This document shows, piece after piece, positions 32,942-42,451 of a DNA stretch of 64,000 nt. Below the pieces are notes generated by a model. That model made no database searches. It was not told the DNA's origin and saw nothing but the letters and a program-made list of their open reading frames with translations. The position numbers were made by a program, and so were the translations under genes. The DNA comes from QIAW01 sp035487295 (GTDB lineage: Bacteria; Acidobacteriota; Terriglobia; Terriglobales; Acidobacteriaceae), in contig DATHMH010000034.1 in assembly GCA_035487295.1 (NCBI GenBank), positions 1-64,000 of the forward strand. The letters are read 5' to 3'. Position 1 is the first letter of the stretch, and the number at the start of each line of letters is the position of its first letter.

Positions 32942-34339
32942 ATGTCTACAGACAGTCGCAAATCGGAACCAGCACCCGCCTCCAGCAAGGCGGAATCCAG
33001 GGGCACGGCATCCAGGCAGACAACTGCGCATTGCGCGACCGGACCGCTTCGGCTCATTGTGGCAGACGACAGCGCCGTGATACGGGAATTATTGCGGCGG
33101 CTGCTGGAGGGATGGGGGTATGAAATCCATTTAGCGAGTGATGGCACAGAGGCGTGGGAGTTGCTGCACTCTGCCGACGTGCCTACCATTGCCATTCTGG
33201 ATTGGATCATGCCCGGAATCGAAGGCATTGAACTTTGCCGGCGCATGAGAGCCCTTACCCGGCGCCATTACACATACATCCTGCTGCTTACGGCGAAACA
33301 CGAAAGCCAGGACCTGATTGATGGGCTCCGATCGGGGGCCGACGACTACATTCGCAAACCCCCGGCGCCGGGCGAGCTGGAGGCCCGGCTGCTGGTGGCC
33401 CAGCGAATTGTCTCGTTTCAAGAGAGCCTGCTTGCTGCCCAGGAGCGCTATCGCAACCTGGTGGAAAACAGCACCGCCCTCATCTGCACCCATGACCTTG
33501 AAGGCAACCTGCTCTCAATTAATCCCGCGGCCGCTCGCGGCCTGGGACGCGCAGTGGAGGAGTGTACCGGGAAAAATATTCGCGAGGTCCTGGTTCCAGA
33601 AGCCATACCCGGCTTCGATTCATACCTGCAAGAGATCCAGCAAAAGCAGGTTGCTGCCGGAAATATGGTGGTGGTCGACAGCGCCGGGCAGCGGCATATC
33701 TGGGCTTACAGCAACCGTCTCATCCATGACAGGGGCGCCGCTCCCTACATATTAGGCCATGCACAGGATGTTACCGAGCAGGTACAGATGCAGAAGGCGC
33801 TTCGCACAAGTCAGGATGCGCTGTTGGAAGCCGAAAAGAAACTTGCCCGCAGCGACGCCCTCACCGGCCTGGCCAATCGGCGCTCGTTTTATGAAAGGGC
33901 CGAGATCGAAAGAAAGCGCTCTTTCCGTTATGCGCGTCCTTTGAGCATGGCCTATGTTGACCTCGATAACTTCAAGCGGGTAAACGATACCAGCGGCCAC
34001 GAAGCCGGCGATCAGATATTGATCACAGTCGCCGGTATCCTGCAAAACAATCTGCGCGCCGAAGATGTGGCCGCACGCCTGGGAGGAGACGAGTTCGCGC
34101 TGCTGCTGCCCGAGGCCGGTCACGCCTCGGCAGCCTTCGTCATCAATAAACTGCATCGCCTGCTGACCCTGGCTATGCAGGAGAAACATTCTCACGTCAC
34201 CTTCAGCATGGGCGTAGTAACCTACGACACCGTCCCGGAAAACACCGAGATCATGGTGCAAAAAGCGGATGAAATCATGTACGAGGTGAAACGGCATGGC
34301 AAGAATTCCATCCGGCACGTGCGGAGCACGAAAGAGTAG
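32942..34339 (+). CDS. Response regulator with PAS and GGDEF domains (diguanylate cyclase)
   Basis: 465 residues from ATG 32942. The frame is open upstream, and a low-complexity start at 32903 is possible. A receiver domain spans about 35-160 (acidic pair DD at 42-43, phospho-acceptor D87 in AILDWIMPG, Lys in YIRKPPAP). A PAS domain spans about 170-300 (LVENSTALICTHDLEGNLLS). A coiled linker leads to the GGDEF domain (about 310-460). The catalytic GGDEF is at 381-385. The allosteric inhibitory site RxxD (R372-D375) sits five residues before it. It should make cyclic di-GMP under phosphorylation control, with product feedback. No partner kinase is adjacent. Confidence 0.93.
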   Translation: MSTDSRKSEPAPASSKAESRGTASRQTTAHCATGPLRLIVADDSAVIRELLRRLLEGWGYEIHLASDGTEAWELLHSADVPTIAILDWIMPGIEGIELCRRMRALTRRHYTYILLLTAKHESQDLIDGLRSGADDYIRKPPAPGELEARLLVAQRIVSFQESLLAAQERYRNLVENSTALICTHDLEGNLLSINPAAARGLGRAVEECTGKNIREVLVPEAIPGFDSYLQEIQQKQVAAGNMVVVDSAGQRHIWAYSNRLIHDRGAAPYILGHAQDVTEQVQMQKALRTSQDALLEAEKKLARSDALTGLANRRSFYERAEIERKRSFRYARPLSMAYVDLDNFKRVNDTSGHEAGDQILITVAGILQNNLRAEDVAARLGGDEFALLLPEAGHASAAFVINKLHRLLTLAMQEKHSHVTFSMGVVTYDTVPENTEIMVQKADEIMYEVKRHGKNSIRHVRSTKE

Positions 34340-34344
34340 GATTT

Positions 34345-34377
34345 CGCCGCGGATAGACGCGGATTAACACGGATTTC
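34345..34377. repeat. Spacer repeat of the CGCGGAT family, copy 1
   Basis: CGCCGCGGATAGACGCGGAT followed by TAACACGGATTT. The reverse complement of 45862-45896 reads nearly the same. A weaker tract is at about 37610-37640. Confidence 0.65.
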
Positions 34378-34609
34378 TTGAATCCTTGCAGTGCAAAGTC
34401 TCGTTCTTCCCTGAACCATTCTCTGGTTGAGCAATTATCTTCTGCCTGCAACATGGCTGGCTTGCAAATCGTGGGACTCCCTGATTTTTGTAAACGAAAT
34501 CGCGTTCTCACAATATGAAACCCGGCAGGCTTCGCTCTGGTCACGAGAACGGGCATGCGGTATCATTCAATGTACCTCTCACTATTTCTCATAAGGATCA
34601 CTAATCATC

Positions 34610-35824
34610 ATGCTACGCAAAAATAGGCTGTTTACCCCCGGTCCGACTCCGCTTCTGCCCTCGGCGCAAAATGCGATGGCGGCATTTGGCATGCACCACC
34701 GCACCGCGGATTTCCGCACGCTGTATACCCGCACCCTTGCCGACCTGAAGGCGTTTATCGGCACCAACAATGATTGCCTGCTGCTGGCCTCTTCGGGCTC
34801 GGGTGCGATGGAAGCTTCTATCTCGAACCTGACCTCGCCCGGAGACACCATCCTGGTGCTCACCGCCGGCAAGTTCGGCGAGCGCTGGGCAGACCTGGGC
34901 AAGGCCTACGGCTGCAAGGTGGAATTGGTGAAGGCGGAGTACGGGCAGACTTTTACGCTGGAAGCCGTGCGCCAGAAGCTAAGCGCTGACGTGCGCGTGG
35001 TCTATATGCAGGCTACGGAAAGCTCTACCGGCGCGCGCCATGATGTCCCTGGGGTGGCAAAGCTGCTGCGCGACTCCAAGCACGAGGCGCTTCTCGTCGT
35101 AGACGCCATCACGGGCTTAGGCACAACCAAGTTCGATGTGGATGGCTGGGGCCTCGACATCGTCATCGGTGGATCGCAAAAGGCAGTCATGATTCCGCCC
35201 GGGTTGGCGTATCTCTCCGTCAGCGAGCGGACCTGGCAGCGTATGGAGACCACCAAGTCTCCGCGTTATTACTTTGATCTGCGCAAAGAGCGCAAAGCCG
35301 CATCGAAAGGCGAATCCGCCTTCACGCCGGCTACGTCACTCATCGCAGGATTGGGAGCGGCATTTGATTTCATCCGGGCCGCCGGCAATGGCGATCTAGC
35401 CGCCGGACGCGATGCCCTGATTGCCAATGCCGAATTGGCAGCCGCTATGACACGGGCGGCGGCCGCGGCCCTGGATTTAGAGCTTTACGCGCCAACCGCA
35501 CCGGCAGCAGCGCTTACCGCAATTATTCCGCCTGCCGGGATCGATTCCGGCGTGTTCGTAAAAGGTTTCCGCGAGATGTTTGACGCGGTTATCGCCAACG
35601 GACAGGGTGATATGAAAGGCAAGCTCTTCCGAATTGCCCATCTGGGTTATTTCGACTACCTGGATACGATTGCTATCATTGCTGGCCTGGAGCAGGTAAC
35701 CGCGAAGGTTGGCCAGCGCAAGAGCTTTGAGTTTGGCGTAGCCGTGCGCGCGGCGCAGCAACTTTATGCGGATGCGAATGGCATCGCTTATGAACCGGTG
35801 GGAGCGATGGCGTCGGCCAAGTAG
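34610..35824 (+). CDS. Class V PLP-dependent aminotransferase, probable phosphoserine/alanine-glyoxylate type
   Basis: 404 residues. The fold-type I blocks are FTPGPTPLLP at the start, MHHRTADFRTLY, LLASSGSGAMEASISN, and VVDAITGLGTTKFDVDGWG. The PLP Lys is at residue 191 in GGSQKAVMIPPGLAYLS. This subfamily includes serine-pyruvate and alanine-glyoxylate aminotransferases. In several phyla a close relative replaces SerC. The serA gene begins 190 bases downstream on the same strand, and no serC is seen, so phosphoserine formation is a reasonable inference. Substrate choice cannot be read from the sequence alone. Confidence 0.88.
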   Translation: MLRKNRLFTPGPTPLLPSAQNAMAAFGMHHRTADFRTLYTRTLADLKAFIGTNNDCLLLASSGSGAMEASISNLTSPGDTILVLTAGKFGERWADLGKAYGCKVELVKAEYGQTFTLEAVRQKLSADVRVVYMQATESSTGARHDVPGVAKLLRDSKHEALLVVDAITGLGTTKFDVDGWGLDIVIGGSQKAVMIPPGLAYLSVSERTWQRMETTKSPRYYFDLRKERKAASKGESAFTPATSLIAGLGAAFDFIRAAGNGDLAAGRDALIANAELAAAMTRAAAAALDLELYAPTAPAAALTAIIPPAGIDSGVFVKGFREMFDAVIANGQGDMKGKLFRIAHLGYFDYLDTIAIIAGLEQVTAKVGQRKSFEFGVAVRAAQQLYADANGIAYEPVGAMASAK

Positions 35825-36015
35825 CTTTTTTAAAAGGTCTGCGCTCTTTATTGTCATCCCGACCCCGCGAAGCGGGAGAGGAACCTCGGATGGAGACTAG
35901 AACCACCCGCGGCCTAAATCGGACCACCCGTGCTTTCTGGTCCTCGAACTGCTTGCAGCCTCGGATTTTATTAGGATTAAAAGTATAGATTAAGTCCTTA
36001 GGAATAATAGAAAAC

Positions 36016-37602
36016 ATGAAAATCGTACTTGCTGAAAAGACTTCGTCTGCCGCGGTGACTCTGTTTAAAGAAGAGTCCGGTTGGACGGTGATCACGGCGG
36101 ACCAGATCAACGGCGACCTGCCTAAACAGATTTCCGATGCTGACGCGCTGCTGGTGCGCTCGGCGGTGGACGTAAATGCCGGGCTGCTGGAGCATGCCCA
36201 AAAGCTGAAGGTCATTGGCCGCGCCGGCGTAGGCGTGGACAACATTGATCTTGACGCAGCCACGCGGCTGGGGATTGCGGTCATGAATACCCCGGGCGCC
36301 AATGCTGTCGCCGTGGCCGAGCATACCTTTGCGCTGATGCTGGCGCTGGCGCGGCATATTGTCCGCGCTGACGTTACCACCCGTGCCGGCAAATGGGAGA
36401 AAAAATCGCTGCAAGGCAGCGAACTGCGCGGCAAGACATTGGGCATTGTGGGACTCGGGCGCGTAGGTCTTGAAGTCGCCCGGCGCGCGCGCGCCTTCAG
36501 CATGGAGATGGTTGCGCACGATCCTTTTGTCTCCGCCAGCGTCGCCCGCGAGCTGGGCATCAGGCTGGCTTCGCTTGACGAGGTTTACGCGGTTGCCGAT
36601 TATCTCTCGTTGCATGTGGGTCTGACCCCGCAGACAACGGGCATGATCAATGCCGACTCCTTGAAGAAAATGAAAAAGGGAGTGCGGCTGGTGAACTGCG
36701 CCCGCGGCGAGCTGATTGATGAAGCCGCATTGGCGGCGGCGCTGCAATCCGGACACGTGGCAGGTGTGGCTCTGGACGTATTTACCCAAGAGCCGCCCAA
36801 GGGTTCAGCGTTATTGGGATTGGAGAATGTTATCGCCACGCCCCATATTGCGGGCTCGACCGGCGAAGCGCAGGATGCCGTGGGCATGCAGATCGCCCGG
36901 CAGGTAAAGGACTACCTGAAAGACGGCGTGATCCAGAATGCGGTCAACGTGCCTTCGGTCTCGCACGATGAATACGTGGAGATGGAACCGTATATCCTTC
37001 TCGCCGAGCGGCTAGGCGCCTTCCTGGCACAGGCAACCGCCGGCAACCTGGAAGAGATCTCGCTTCGCTACAGCGGGCGCATTGCCGAGTGGAAGACGGA
37101 TCTGATCCGCAATGGGGCCATCAAGGGCATTCTCAACCTGATGCTCTCCGAGCGCGCCAACCTGGTAAACGCTGCATCGCTGGCACAAGAGCGCGGTCTG
37201 CGGGTTCACGAAGCTAAGAACACCGAGACCCCCGGCGGCTGGGCGGGCAACGTGCTTTCGGTGCTGGTCAAGACCAACCAGAAAGAGATGCTGGTCAAGG
37301 GTGCGATCCTGCACGGCAAATCGCCACGCCTGCTGGCGGTCGATGACATTGACATTGAAGCGCCGCTGGAGCGCGATATCGTCTACATGGAAAACCGCGA
37401 CGTTCCCGGCGTGATCGGAAAAGTGGGAATGGTCCTCGGTGACCACAAGGTCAATATTGCCAACTTTGCCCTGGGACGCCGGGCCGGCGAAGGCAGCGAC
37501 GCCATTGCCGTGGTGCAGGTTGACAGCAAAGTTCCGGAAGCGGCATTGGCCGAGCTGCGCAAAATTGAGGCCGTGAAACTGGCGAAGACGATGAGACTTT
37601 GA
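36016..37602 (+). CDS. serA: D-3-phosphoglycerate dehydrogenase
   Basis: 528 residues, the long type with an added ASB domain and a C-terminal ACT domain. The NAD-binding motif GIVGLGRVGLEVARR is at about 143-157. The catalytic Arg is in NCARGELIDE (about 230), the Glu in FTQEPP and the His in TPHIAGSTGEA (about 276). Residues about 315-450 are the allosteric substrate-binding domain. From about 455 an ACT domain (DIVYMENRDVPGVIGKVGMV) provides likely serine feedback. It catalyses the first step of serine synthesis. The neighbouring class V aminotransferase probably supplies the second. Confidence 0.96.
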   Translation: MKIVLAEKTSSAAVTLFKEESGWTVITADQINGDLPKQISDADALLVRSAVDVNAGLLEHAQKLKVIGRAGVGVDNIDLDAATRLGIAVMNTPGANAVAVAEHTFALMLALARHIVRADVTTRAGKWEKKSLQGSELRGKTLGIVGLGRVGLEVARRARAFSMEMVAHDPFVSASVARELGIRLASLDEVYAVADYLSLHVGLTPQTTGMINADSLKKMKKGVRLVNCARGELIDEAALAAALQSGHVAGVALDVFTQEPPKGSALLGLENVIATPHIAGSTGEAQDAVGMQIARQVKDYLKDGVIQNAVNVPSVSHDEYVEMEPYILLAERLGAFLAQATAGNLEEISLRYSGRIAEWKTDLIRNGAIKGILNLMLSERANLVNAASLAQERGLRVHEAKNTETPGGWAGNVLSVLVKTNQKEMLVKGAILHGKSPRLLAVDDIDIEAPLERDIVYMENRDVPGVIGKVGMVLGDHKVNIANFALGRRAGEGSDAIAVVQVDSKVPEAALAELRKIEAVKLAKTMRL

Positions 37603-37689
37603 ACTGCCTACTGCGGATTTCACGGATTGTGCGGATTTTTTAGAACGTGTGGGCAGGATGCCCACACGACAGCAGGCGGGACGCCGGGG

Positions 37690-38832
37690 CTACTCTTCTT
37701 CTTCCTGGCTGCGGCGTAGTTTTTTGCTCTCTGCAAGAACGCTCATGCTGTGCATGAGGTTTTGCAGGGTTACGATTCCTACCAGGCGTTCCTGGTCCAC
37801 GACCGGGATAATCGTCAGACCATGGGAGGTTATCTTGCGGAAGGCGCTGGCCAGCGTATCGTTCTTCCCGGCAATCTCATAGGCGCGGTTCATGATGGAT
37901 TGCACGTAAGCATTGCCCTCCTCCCGGAGGGCTTGTAGGATTTTCTGCCGGGAGACGACCCCCACCATGTCTGTACCGCGCACCACGGGAAAATCGTCCT
38001 GCAAGGTGTGGACCGCCTTGCTGAGCGCATCTTCCAGGGTATCTGCCGGCGAGAGGGTAGAGAACTCGGTCAGCATGACCTCTTCCATGCGCACGTTTTC
38101 CAGCACCGATTGAAACAGCACCGTGCGCTCTTCAAGCTGCGCGCCCACAAAGAGAAAGAAGCCGGTCAGCATCAGCCAGGTATTCCACAAACCGGCAAAC
38201 ATCAGGAGTACAACAAACAGATTGCCCAGGTTCACGGCGCGGCGGGTGGCGAGCGGGTAGTCCATGTGGCGGGAGAGCAGAGCGCGCAGTACGCGTCCGC
38301 CATCCAGTGGAAAGGCAGGCAAAAGATTGATGGCGGCGATCAGCAGGTTGATCCACACCGCGGAGCGGGCAAGGTTACTCAAATGCAGCAGCGGCAACTG
38401 CCGTAAAGAGACCTGCGGCCAATATTGCCGGACCACGGCCGCCAGTCCGACCGCCAGCACCAGGTTCACCAGCGGCCCGGCCATCGCAATATGAATTTCA
38501 CGCTGTGGCGAGACCGGATGAGGATGAGTAATTTGCGAACTCTGCTCGCGGGCACCCTCCATGAGCGAGAGCCCGCCAATGGGCAGCAGGATGATGGCCC
38601 GGGGCAAAGGCCCGCCGCGCAGGGCGACCACGAGATGCCCTAACTCATGCGCCAGCACGGCAGCCATCACGATTCCCGTGAATGCCAGGCTGCGCAGAAA
38701 GGTATAGGTAGGATCGACGCCTTTCGATTCGGTCATCCAGACAAAAAACAGCAGAAAGAAAAATGTGAGGTGCACCCGCACATTAATGCCAAACCACTGG
38801 CCCGCCGGAATTGACCAACTACGCATACCCAT
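37690..38832 (-). CDS. Site-2-type (M50) intramembrane zinc protease with CBS pair
   Basis: 380 residues. Zinc motif HELGH is at 62-66 in helix 2 (AHELGHLVVALRGG), and the second site NLLPAFPLDGGR has the ligand Asp177. Five or six hydrophobic helices make up the core. The C-terminal 140 residues hold two CBS motifs (LEDALSKAVHTLQDDFPVVR; GLTIIPVVDQERLVGIVTLQ), which usually bind adenine nucleotides and could gate activity by energy state. The family cuts membrane-bound regulators such as anti-sigma factors; the target is not visible. The basic-acidic C-terminal tail ends RRSQEEEE. Confidence 0.93.
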   Translation of the reverse strand: MGMRSWSIPAGQWFGINVRVHLTFFFLLFFVWMTESKGVDPTYTFLRSLAFTGIVMAAVLAHELGHLVVALRGGPLPRAIILLPIGGLSLMEGAREQSSQITHPHPVSPQREIHIAMAGPLVNLVLAVGLAAVVRQYWPQVSLRQLPLLHLSNLARSAVWINLLIAAINLLPAFPLDGGRVLRALLSRHMDYPLATRRAVNLGNLFVVLLMFAGLWNTWLMLTGFFLFVGAQLEERTVLFQSVLENVRMEEVMLTEFSTLSPADTLEDALSKAVHTLQDDFPVVRGTDMVGVVSRQKILQALREEGNAYVQSIMNRAYEIAGKNDTLASAFRKITSHGLTIIPVVDQERLVGIVTLQNLMHSMSVLAESKKLRRSQEEEE

Positions 38833-38937
38833 AGAAATGCCTATGGCCGCAAAGGCGGCCTGTAGACATTGTACAGAGGATTAGACGCAAAATTGAGGCT
38901 TGAGGTTCCGAGGGATGAATCAATATGTTTCATGGTT

Positions 38938-39375
38938 TCAAAGGTTCCTGCTTCGACGCTTATACGACTTGACTTGTGCGGCATATGTGGTCACGACAAT
39001 ACTCCCCCCCACGCGAACTACGGCTTCCAAGGTTTGCTTCTTGATGCAGATCTTGTGCGAGGGCGGCTTGACTCCACTTTGCATTCCGATATTGAATTGC
39101 CTCACCTGAGCGTTATTCCATAGTTTGCGAGCGGTCCTTGGAAGGTTGGTGATAAGAGTAGCCAATCGACGAGTTAAAGTGTCCGCGTCTTTTTGAAAGG
39201 AATGAGACAAAGAAAAGTGAGCTCCGTAACGTTCGCCTTCCAGTCCCACATAATGGACGAATACCTCGTCTCCCAATGCAACAATGAGCTGGTCAAGAGG
39301 GAATTTAGACCACACATCAACATCTACATTCAGGAAATGTGTTTCTTTCGGATCTTGATTAAAAACAACCTTCAC
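38938..39375 (-). CDS. Hypothetical protein coupled to a glycosyltransferase
   Basis: 145 residues from GTG 39375, which overlaps the stop of the glycosyltransferase by four bases (GTGA). This suggests coupled translation and a shared task. Residues 1-60 read like a folded alpha/beta domain: MKVVFNQDPKETHFLNVDVD, then LIVALGDEVFVHYVGLEGER. The C-terminal third is basic and may bind nucleic acid or a membrane surface. No signal peptide, membrane helix or known motif. I do not recognise the family. Confidence 0.65.
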   Translation of the reverse strand: MKVVFNQDPKETHFLNVDVDVWSKFPLDQLIVALGDEVFVHYVGLEGERYGAHFSLSHSFQKDADTLTRRLATLITNLPRTARKLWNNAQVRQFNIGMQSGVKPPSHKICIKKQTLEAVVRVGGSIVVTTYAAQVKSYKRRSRNL

Positions 39376-40478
39376 AGAATTTCCTCAAAAAGCTTCTCGT
39401 ATTGGCGCGTTATTTCACCCCAGCCATAGCGTTCTCTAGCGCGCTGCGTGCCCTTGGCGGCCAGCTGTGCAAGCGATTTCGGGTCACTGAACAGATTGTT
39501 TAATTTTGCCGCCAGATCGTCTTCGTTGTGCTCGAAGACTACCCCGCAATCACCAGCGGTCTCACGGTTCGATTCAGTGTTCAGGTACAGCGCTGGATTG
39601 CCCGCCGCCATGGCCTCCACCAGCGCGGGATGGATGCCGCCAACTTCGCATGCAAAGACAAAACATGCCGCGTTGAGCTGCAGCTCCCAATATCCATCGC
39701 CATAGATTGAGCCGGTGAAGATCACGCGCTGATCTGCCTGCGAGCGCAGGCGCTGCTCATAGGCAGGATCATAGGCGTTGCTGCCCACCATCACCAGCGG
39801 CCAGGGAATCCGCGTTTTCTGATAGGCGCGAACTACCAGTTCAGGGTTGTTTTCCGGCTCAAGGCGGCTGACGTAGAGGACGAATTGCTTCGGATTCAAA
39901 CCGAAACGCTTTAGAACTGAGCTTTCCGGGGTGGTTTGCATGTGTTGTGGCGGCTCCGCGCCATAACCGATCATGACCGAAGCTTTGCCATAGCGGCTTT
40001 GATAATACTGCTGCATGGTCAGCGAGTCGGTGACCACGCGGCTGGGCGTAAAGACGGAAAAGAACTCGCAGACCGACAATACCATCCGCGCCAGCGGTCC
40101 CCATTTTTTGCGCTGGCGGTCGAGGCCATCCACATTTAAAACCACGGGCTTGCCAAACAGGCGGGGAATCCAGGCCACAGGACTGTTGGCGACATTGCAC
40201 AGCAGCACCATATCGGCTCGTGTAAAGATCACGTGCATGACCGAGAGAAAAGTATGTACAGGCGTGTCTAAATGCTTGGCTGAGATGCTGGGCAGGATGA
40301 CGCGGCGAATTTTTGGATCCACCAGACCGGCATCTTCAGGGCGGGTGAAGGCGCGGCGGCAGTATACGGAAACCTCGTGCCCGTCATTTGCCAGATATTG
40401 CGAGAGCTTTTCGTAGAAGGCCTCAAAGCCTCCATAGCGGTTGGGGATGCCGCGAGTGCCTAAAAGAGCAATCTTCAT
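39372..40478 (-). CDS. GT4-type glycosyltransferase with DUF1972 N-terminal domain
   Basis: 368 residues from ATG 40478; the frame runs 11 codons further. The start KIALLGTRGIPNRYGGFEAF is diagnostic for the DUF1972 domain of rhamnosyl/galactosyl-type transferases. The C-terminal half is a GT-B fold of family 4: FVLYVSRLEPENNPELVVRA, VMVGSNAYDP, IFTGSIYGDGYWELQLNAAC and the EX7E block GIHPALVEAMAAGNPALYLN. It would transfer a sugar from a nucleotide donor to a lipid- or polysaccharide-bound acceptor at the inner face of the membrane. It is divergent from the other transferase (56 bases apart), so the two share a promoter region. Confidence 0.92.
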   Translation of the reverse strand: MKIALLGTRGIPNRYGGFEAFYEKLSQYLANDGHEVSVYCRRAFTRPEDAGLVDPKIRRVILPSISAKHLDTPVHTFLSVMHVIFTRADMVLLCNVANSPVAWIPRLFGKPVVLNVDGLDRQRKKWGPLARMVLSVCEFFSVFTPSRVVTDSLTMQQYYQSRYGKASVMIGYGAEPPQHMQTTPESSVLKRFGLNPKQFVLYVSRLEPENNPELVVRAYQKTRIPWPLVMVGSNAYDPAYEQRLRSQADQRVIFTGSIYGDGYWELQLNAACFVFACEVGGIHPALVEAMAAGNPALYLNTESNRETAGDCGVVFEHNEDDLAAKLNNLFSDPKSLAQLAAKGTQRARERYGWGEITRQYEKLFEEIL

Positions 40479-40534
40479 GAAAAATGCTTTTCCGGTAATA
40501 CTCATCAACATATAACATTTGCAGTAGAAATCCC

Positions 40535-41803
40535 ATGAAGGTGCTGTTTGTCACTAACGATGCCCTGGGGGCACAGATGGCCGGTCCGGCGGTGCGCTGC
40601 CTGGAACTGGCGAAGGTGTTGGCCCGCCAGCACGAAGTCACCATAGCCAGCACCCTGCCCAGCAAGCTCTTTCCCCAGGGAATACGCATGCTCGATAATG
40701 CCGCCGAGCAGCAAGGCGAGCTGAAGGCAGCGGCCAAGGCCAGCGACGTGGTGATTACGCAAGGTCTGGTGCTGGCCCGGTTCCCGTTCCTGGCCAAACT
40801 GGCCAAGCACCTGGTGATTGACCTGTACGACGCCTATCTCCTTGAATATCTGGCACATGCGCACCCCGACCATCCGCAATGGGGATATCTGCGGCAGTGG
40901 TACCGCCTGAATGAGCAGATGCATGAGGGAGACTTCTTCCTATGTTCCAGCGAACAGCAATGGGACTACTGGCTGGGGCGGTTATGCGCCCTGGGACGGT
41001 TGCACCCGGACGAGTATAAGCGCGATCCCAGCTTTCGCAGCCTGGTTGGCATTGTGCCCTTCGGATTGCCGGCGGCTCCGCCGGTGCACTCGGAGAATGT
41101 GCTGCGCGGAATCGTGCCGGGAATTGGGCCGAAAGACTTTCTGCTTCTTTGGGCGGGAGGCATGTGGCAGTGGCTCGATCCGCTGACGGTGATCCGCGCC
41201 GTGGCCGAAGCCGCCAAAGAGCAACCCACCATCAGAATGGTGTTCCTGGGGGCGCAAGATCCCAATCCGAATAATCGGCCGATGTCCAAAGCGGAAGAGA
41301 GCCGGTCGCTGGCCAAAGAGCTGGATTTGCTCGACAAGTTTGTATTCTTTTATCCGGTATGGGCGCCTTATGAGCAGCGGCATAATTTTTTGCTGGAGGC
41401 AGATGTTGGCGTCTCGGCGCATCCGGCTTCGGTGGAGAGCCGCTTCTCGTTTCGTACCCGCGTGCTGGATTACATCTGGGCAGGATTGCCGATGATCCTC
41501 TCGCAGGGAGACTACTTCGGCGACTTCGTTGTGCGCGAGCGAGTGGGCCCGGCGCTGCCGTCCGGCGATGTGACCGGATGGAAAGATGCCATTGTGGCCC
41601 TGGCCGAGAACCCCGACCTGCGGCACGAGATGCGCTTGCGGCTGCAAGCGCTGGCTCCACGCTTTTATTGGGAGGCGGCAGCGGCTCCGCTGCTGGAATA
41701 CTGCAACCAGCCCTACAACACCCACCGCGCTTCAGGCCTGAAGGGCAAGATTGCTCCGTTGCTCAGTTCGGGATACGACATGGCAAAAGGGTTCAAGAAG
41801 TAG
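40535..41803 (+). CDS. Family 1/4 glycosyltransferase
   Basis: 422 residues, starting MKVLFVTNDALGAQMAGPAV, a GT-B N-terminal fold (AVRCLELAKVLARQHEVTIA). The C-terminal half has FLLLWAGGMWQWLDPLTVIR and a donor-site block HPASVESRFSFRTRVLDYIW followed by AGLPMILSQGD. Between them a stretch (LAHAHPDHPQWGYLRQWYRL) contains a His-rich loop. It probably adds a sugar to a surface polysaccharide or O-antigen. The divergent arrangement with the DUF1972 transferase suggests one pathway. Nucleotide-sugar supply could come from the galU product at 58624. Confidence 0.87.
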   Translation: MKVLFVTNDALGAQMAGPAVRCLELAKVLARQHEVTIASTLPSKLFPQGIRMLDNAAEQQGELKAAAKASDVVITQGLVLARFPFLAKLAKHLVIDLYDAYLLEYLAHAHPDHPQWGYLRQWYRLNEQMHEGDFFLCSSEQQWDYWLGRLCALGRLHPDEYKRDPSFRSLVGIVPFGLPAAPPVHSENVLRGIVPGIGPKDFLLLWAGGMWQWLDPLTVIRAVAEAAKEQPTIRMVFLGAQDPNPNNRPMSKAEESRSLAKELDLLDKFVFFYPVWAPYEQRHNFLLEADVGVSAHPASVESRFSFRTRVLDYIWAGLPMILSQGDYFGDFVVRERVGPALPSGDVTGWKDAIVALAENPDLRHEMRLRLQALAPRFYWEAAAAPLLEYCNQPYNTHRASGLKGKIAPLLSSGYDMAKGFKK

Positions 41804-41819
41804 GAATGTGGGATTGCTG

Positions 41820-41992
41820 CGTAATCGGGTAATTGTGTAATTGAAATCAAAATCGAAGCTTGTCTATTGTCAGTTTCAATTACTCAATCCCTCCATTCTT
41901 CATTGAGTTATTTTTAAAAATTGGGGGGATCGAGTAATTGTTTAAGTGAAAACAATTACTCAATTACGCAGTTACACAATTACTCAATTTTT
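41820..41992. repeat. AT-rich short-period spacer repeat (AATTACTC family)
   Basis: About 170 bases built from variants of AATTACTCAATTACGCAGTT, with inverted forms GTAATTGTGTAATTG and GAGTAATTG. Left and right parts are approximate reverse complements. It separates the convergent glycosyltransferase and small secreted-protein genes; no gene is seen within it. Confidence 0.65.
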
Positions 41993-42049
41993 CCCGGTGC
42001 GACTCAACTGTGCCCCTCCCGGAGTTCAGCCGTCCGAGTGTGCCTGGCA

Positions 42050-42451
42050 TTAGTTGGTGGTCGTCTGCGAGGCCGCTGGCGCAGTGGTAGCGGCAGATTC
42101 ACCGCCGACAGACAGCGAATACTTCTTGCCGGCAAAGAGAATCTGGGTCAACGACAGGCTGCCATCATCGTTCTTTTTTGTGCGGTAGGCGTCGTAAGAT
42201 TCGGAACGGCTCTGTGGCACCATTTGGGCGGGCACAGTGGCTACAACCTTGCCTTTGGACAGGATGTTCAGGTCAACGTTAGGGCCGGCTCCATCCCACT
42301 TAAGCTGGTATTGCCCCGGGGCCAGTTGATGTCCGCCCACGGAGACAGCATCACTCAACTCCAACGCGCTCTTGTTTGCAGCAAATGCGGCCACGGCCAG
42401 CAGCAAGACCAGCCCGGGCAGCAGCTTTCTGGAAATCAGCGACAACTTCAT
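42050..42451 (-). CDS. Small secreted protein of unknown function
   Basis: 133 residues. A signal peptide (LLPGLVLLLAVAAFA) is followed by a compact beta domain: VGGHQLAPGQYQLKWDGAGP, NVDLNILSKGKVVATVPA, SLSLTQILFAGKKYSLSVGG. This pattern resembles a small beta-sandwich carrier-type protein found in Acidobacteriota. A Thr/Ala-rich tail ends the protein. No catalytic motif. It stands alone with its own promoter region. Confidence 0.75.
   Translation of the reverse strand: MKLSLISRKLLPGLVLLLAVAAFAANKSALELSDAVSVGGHQLAPGQYQLKWDGAGPNVDLNILSKGKVVATVPAQMVPQSRSESYDAYRTKKNDDGSLSLTQILFAGKKYSLSVGGESAATTAPAASQTTTN

Noticed and set aside
32155..33246. 363-codon open frame on the minus strand
   Set aside because: It runs through spacer repeats and antisense to yqeY-frame and the cyclase gene; yqeY in another frame is the real gene.
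37650..37672. CGTGTGGGC/GCCCACACG hairpin as serA terminator
   Set aside because: The stem is perfect but no T-run follows on either strand; more likely a spacer palindrome.
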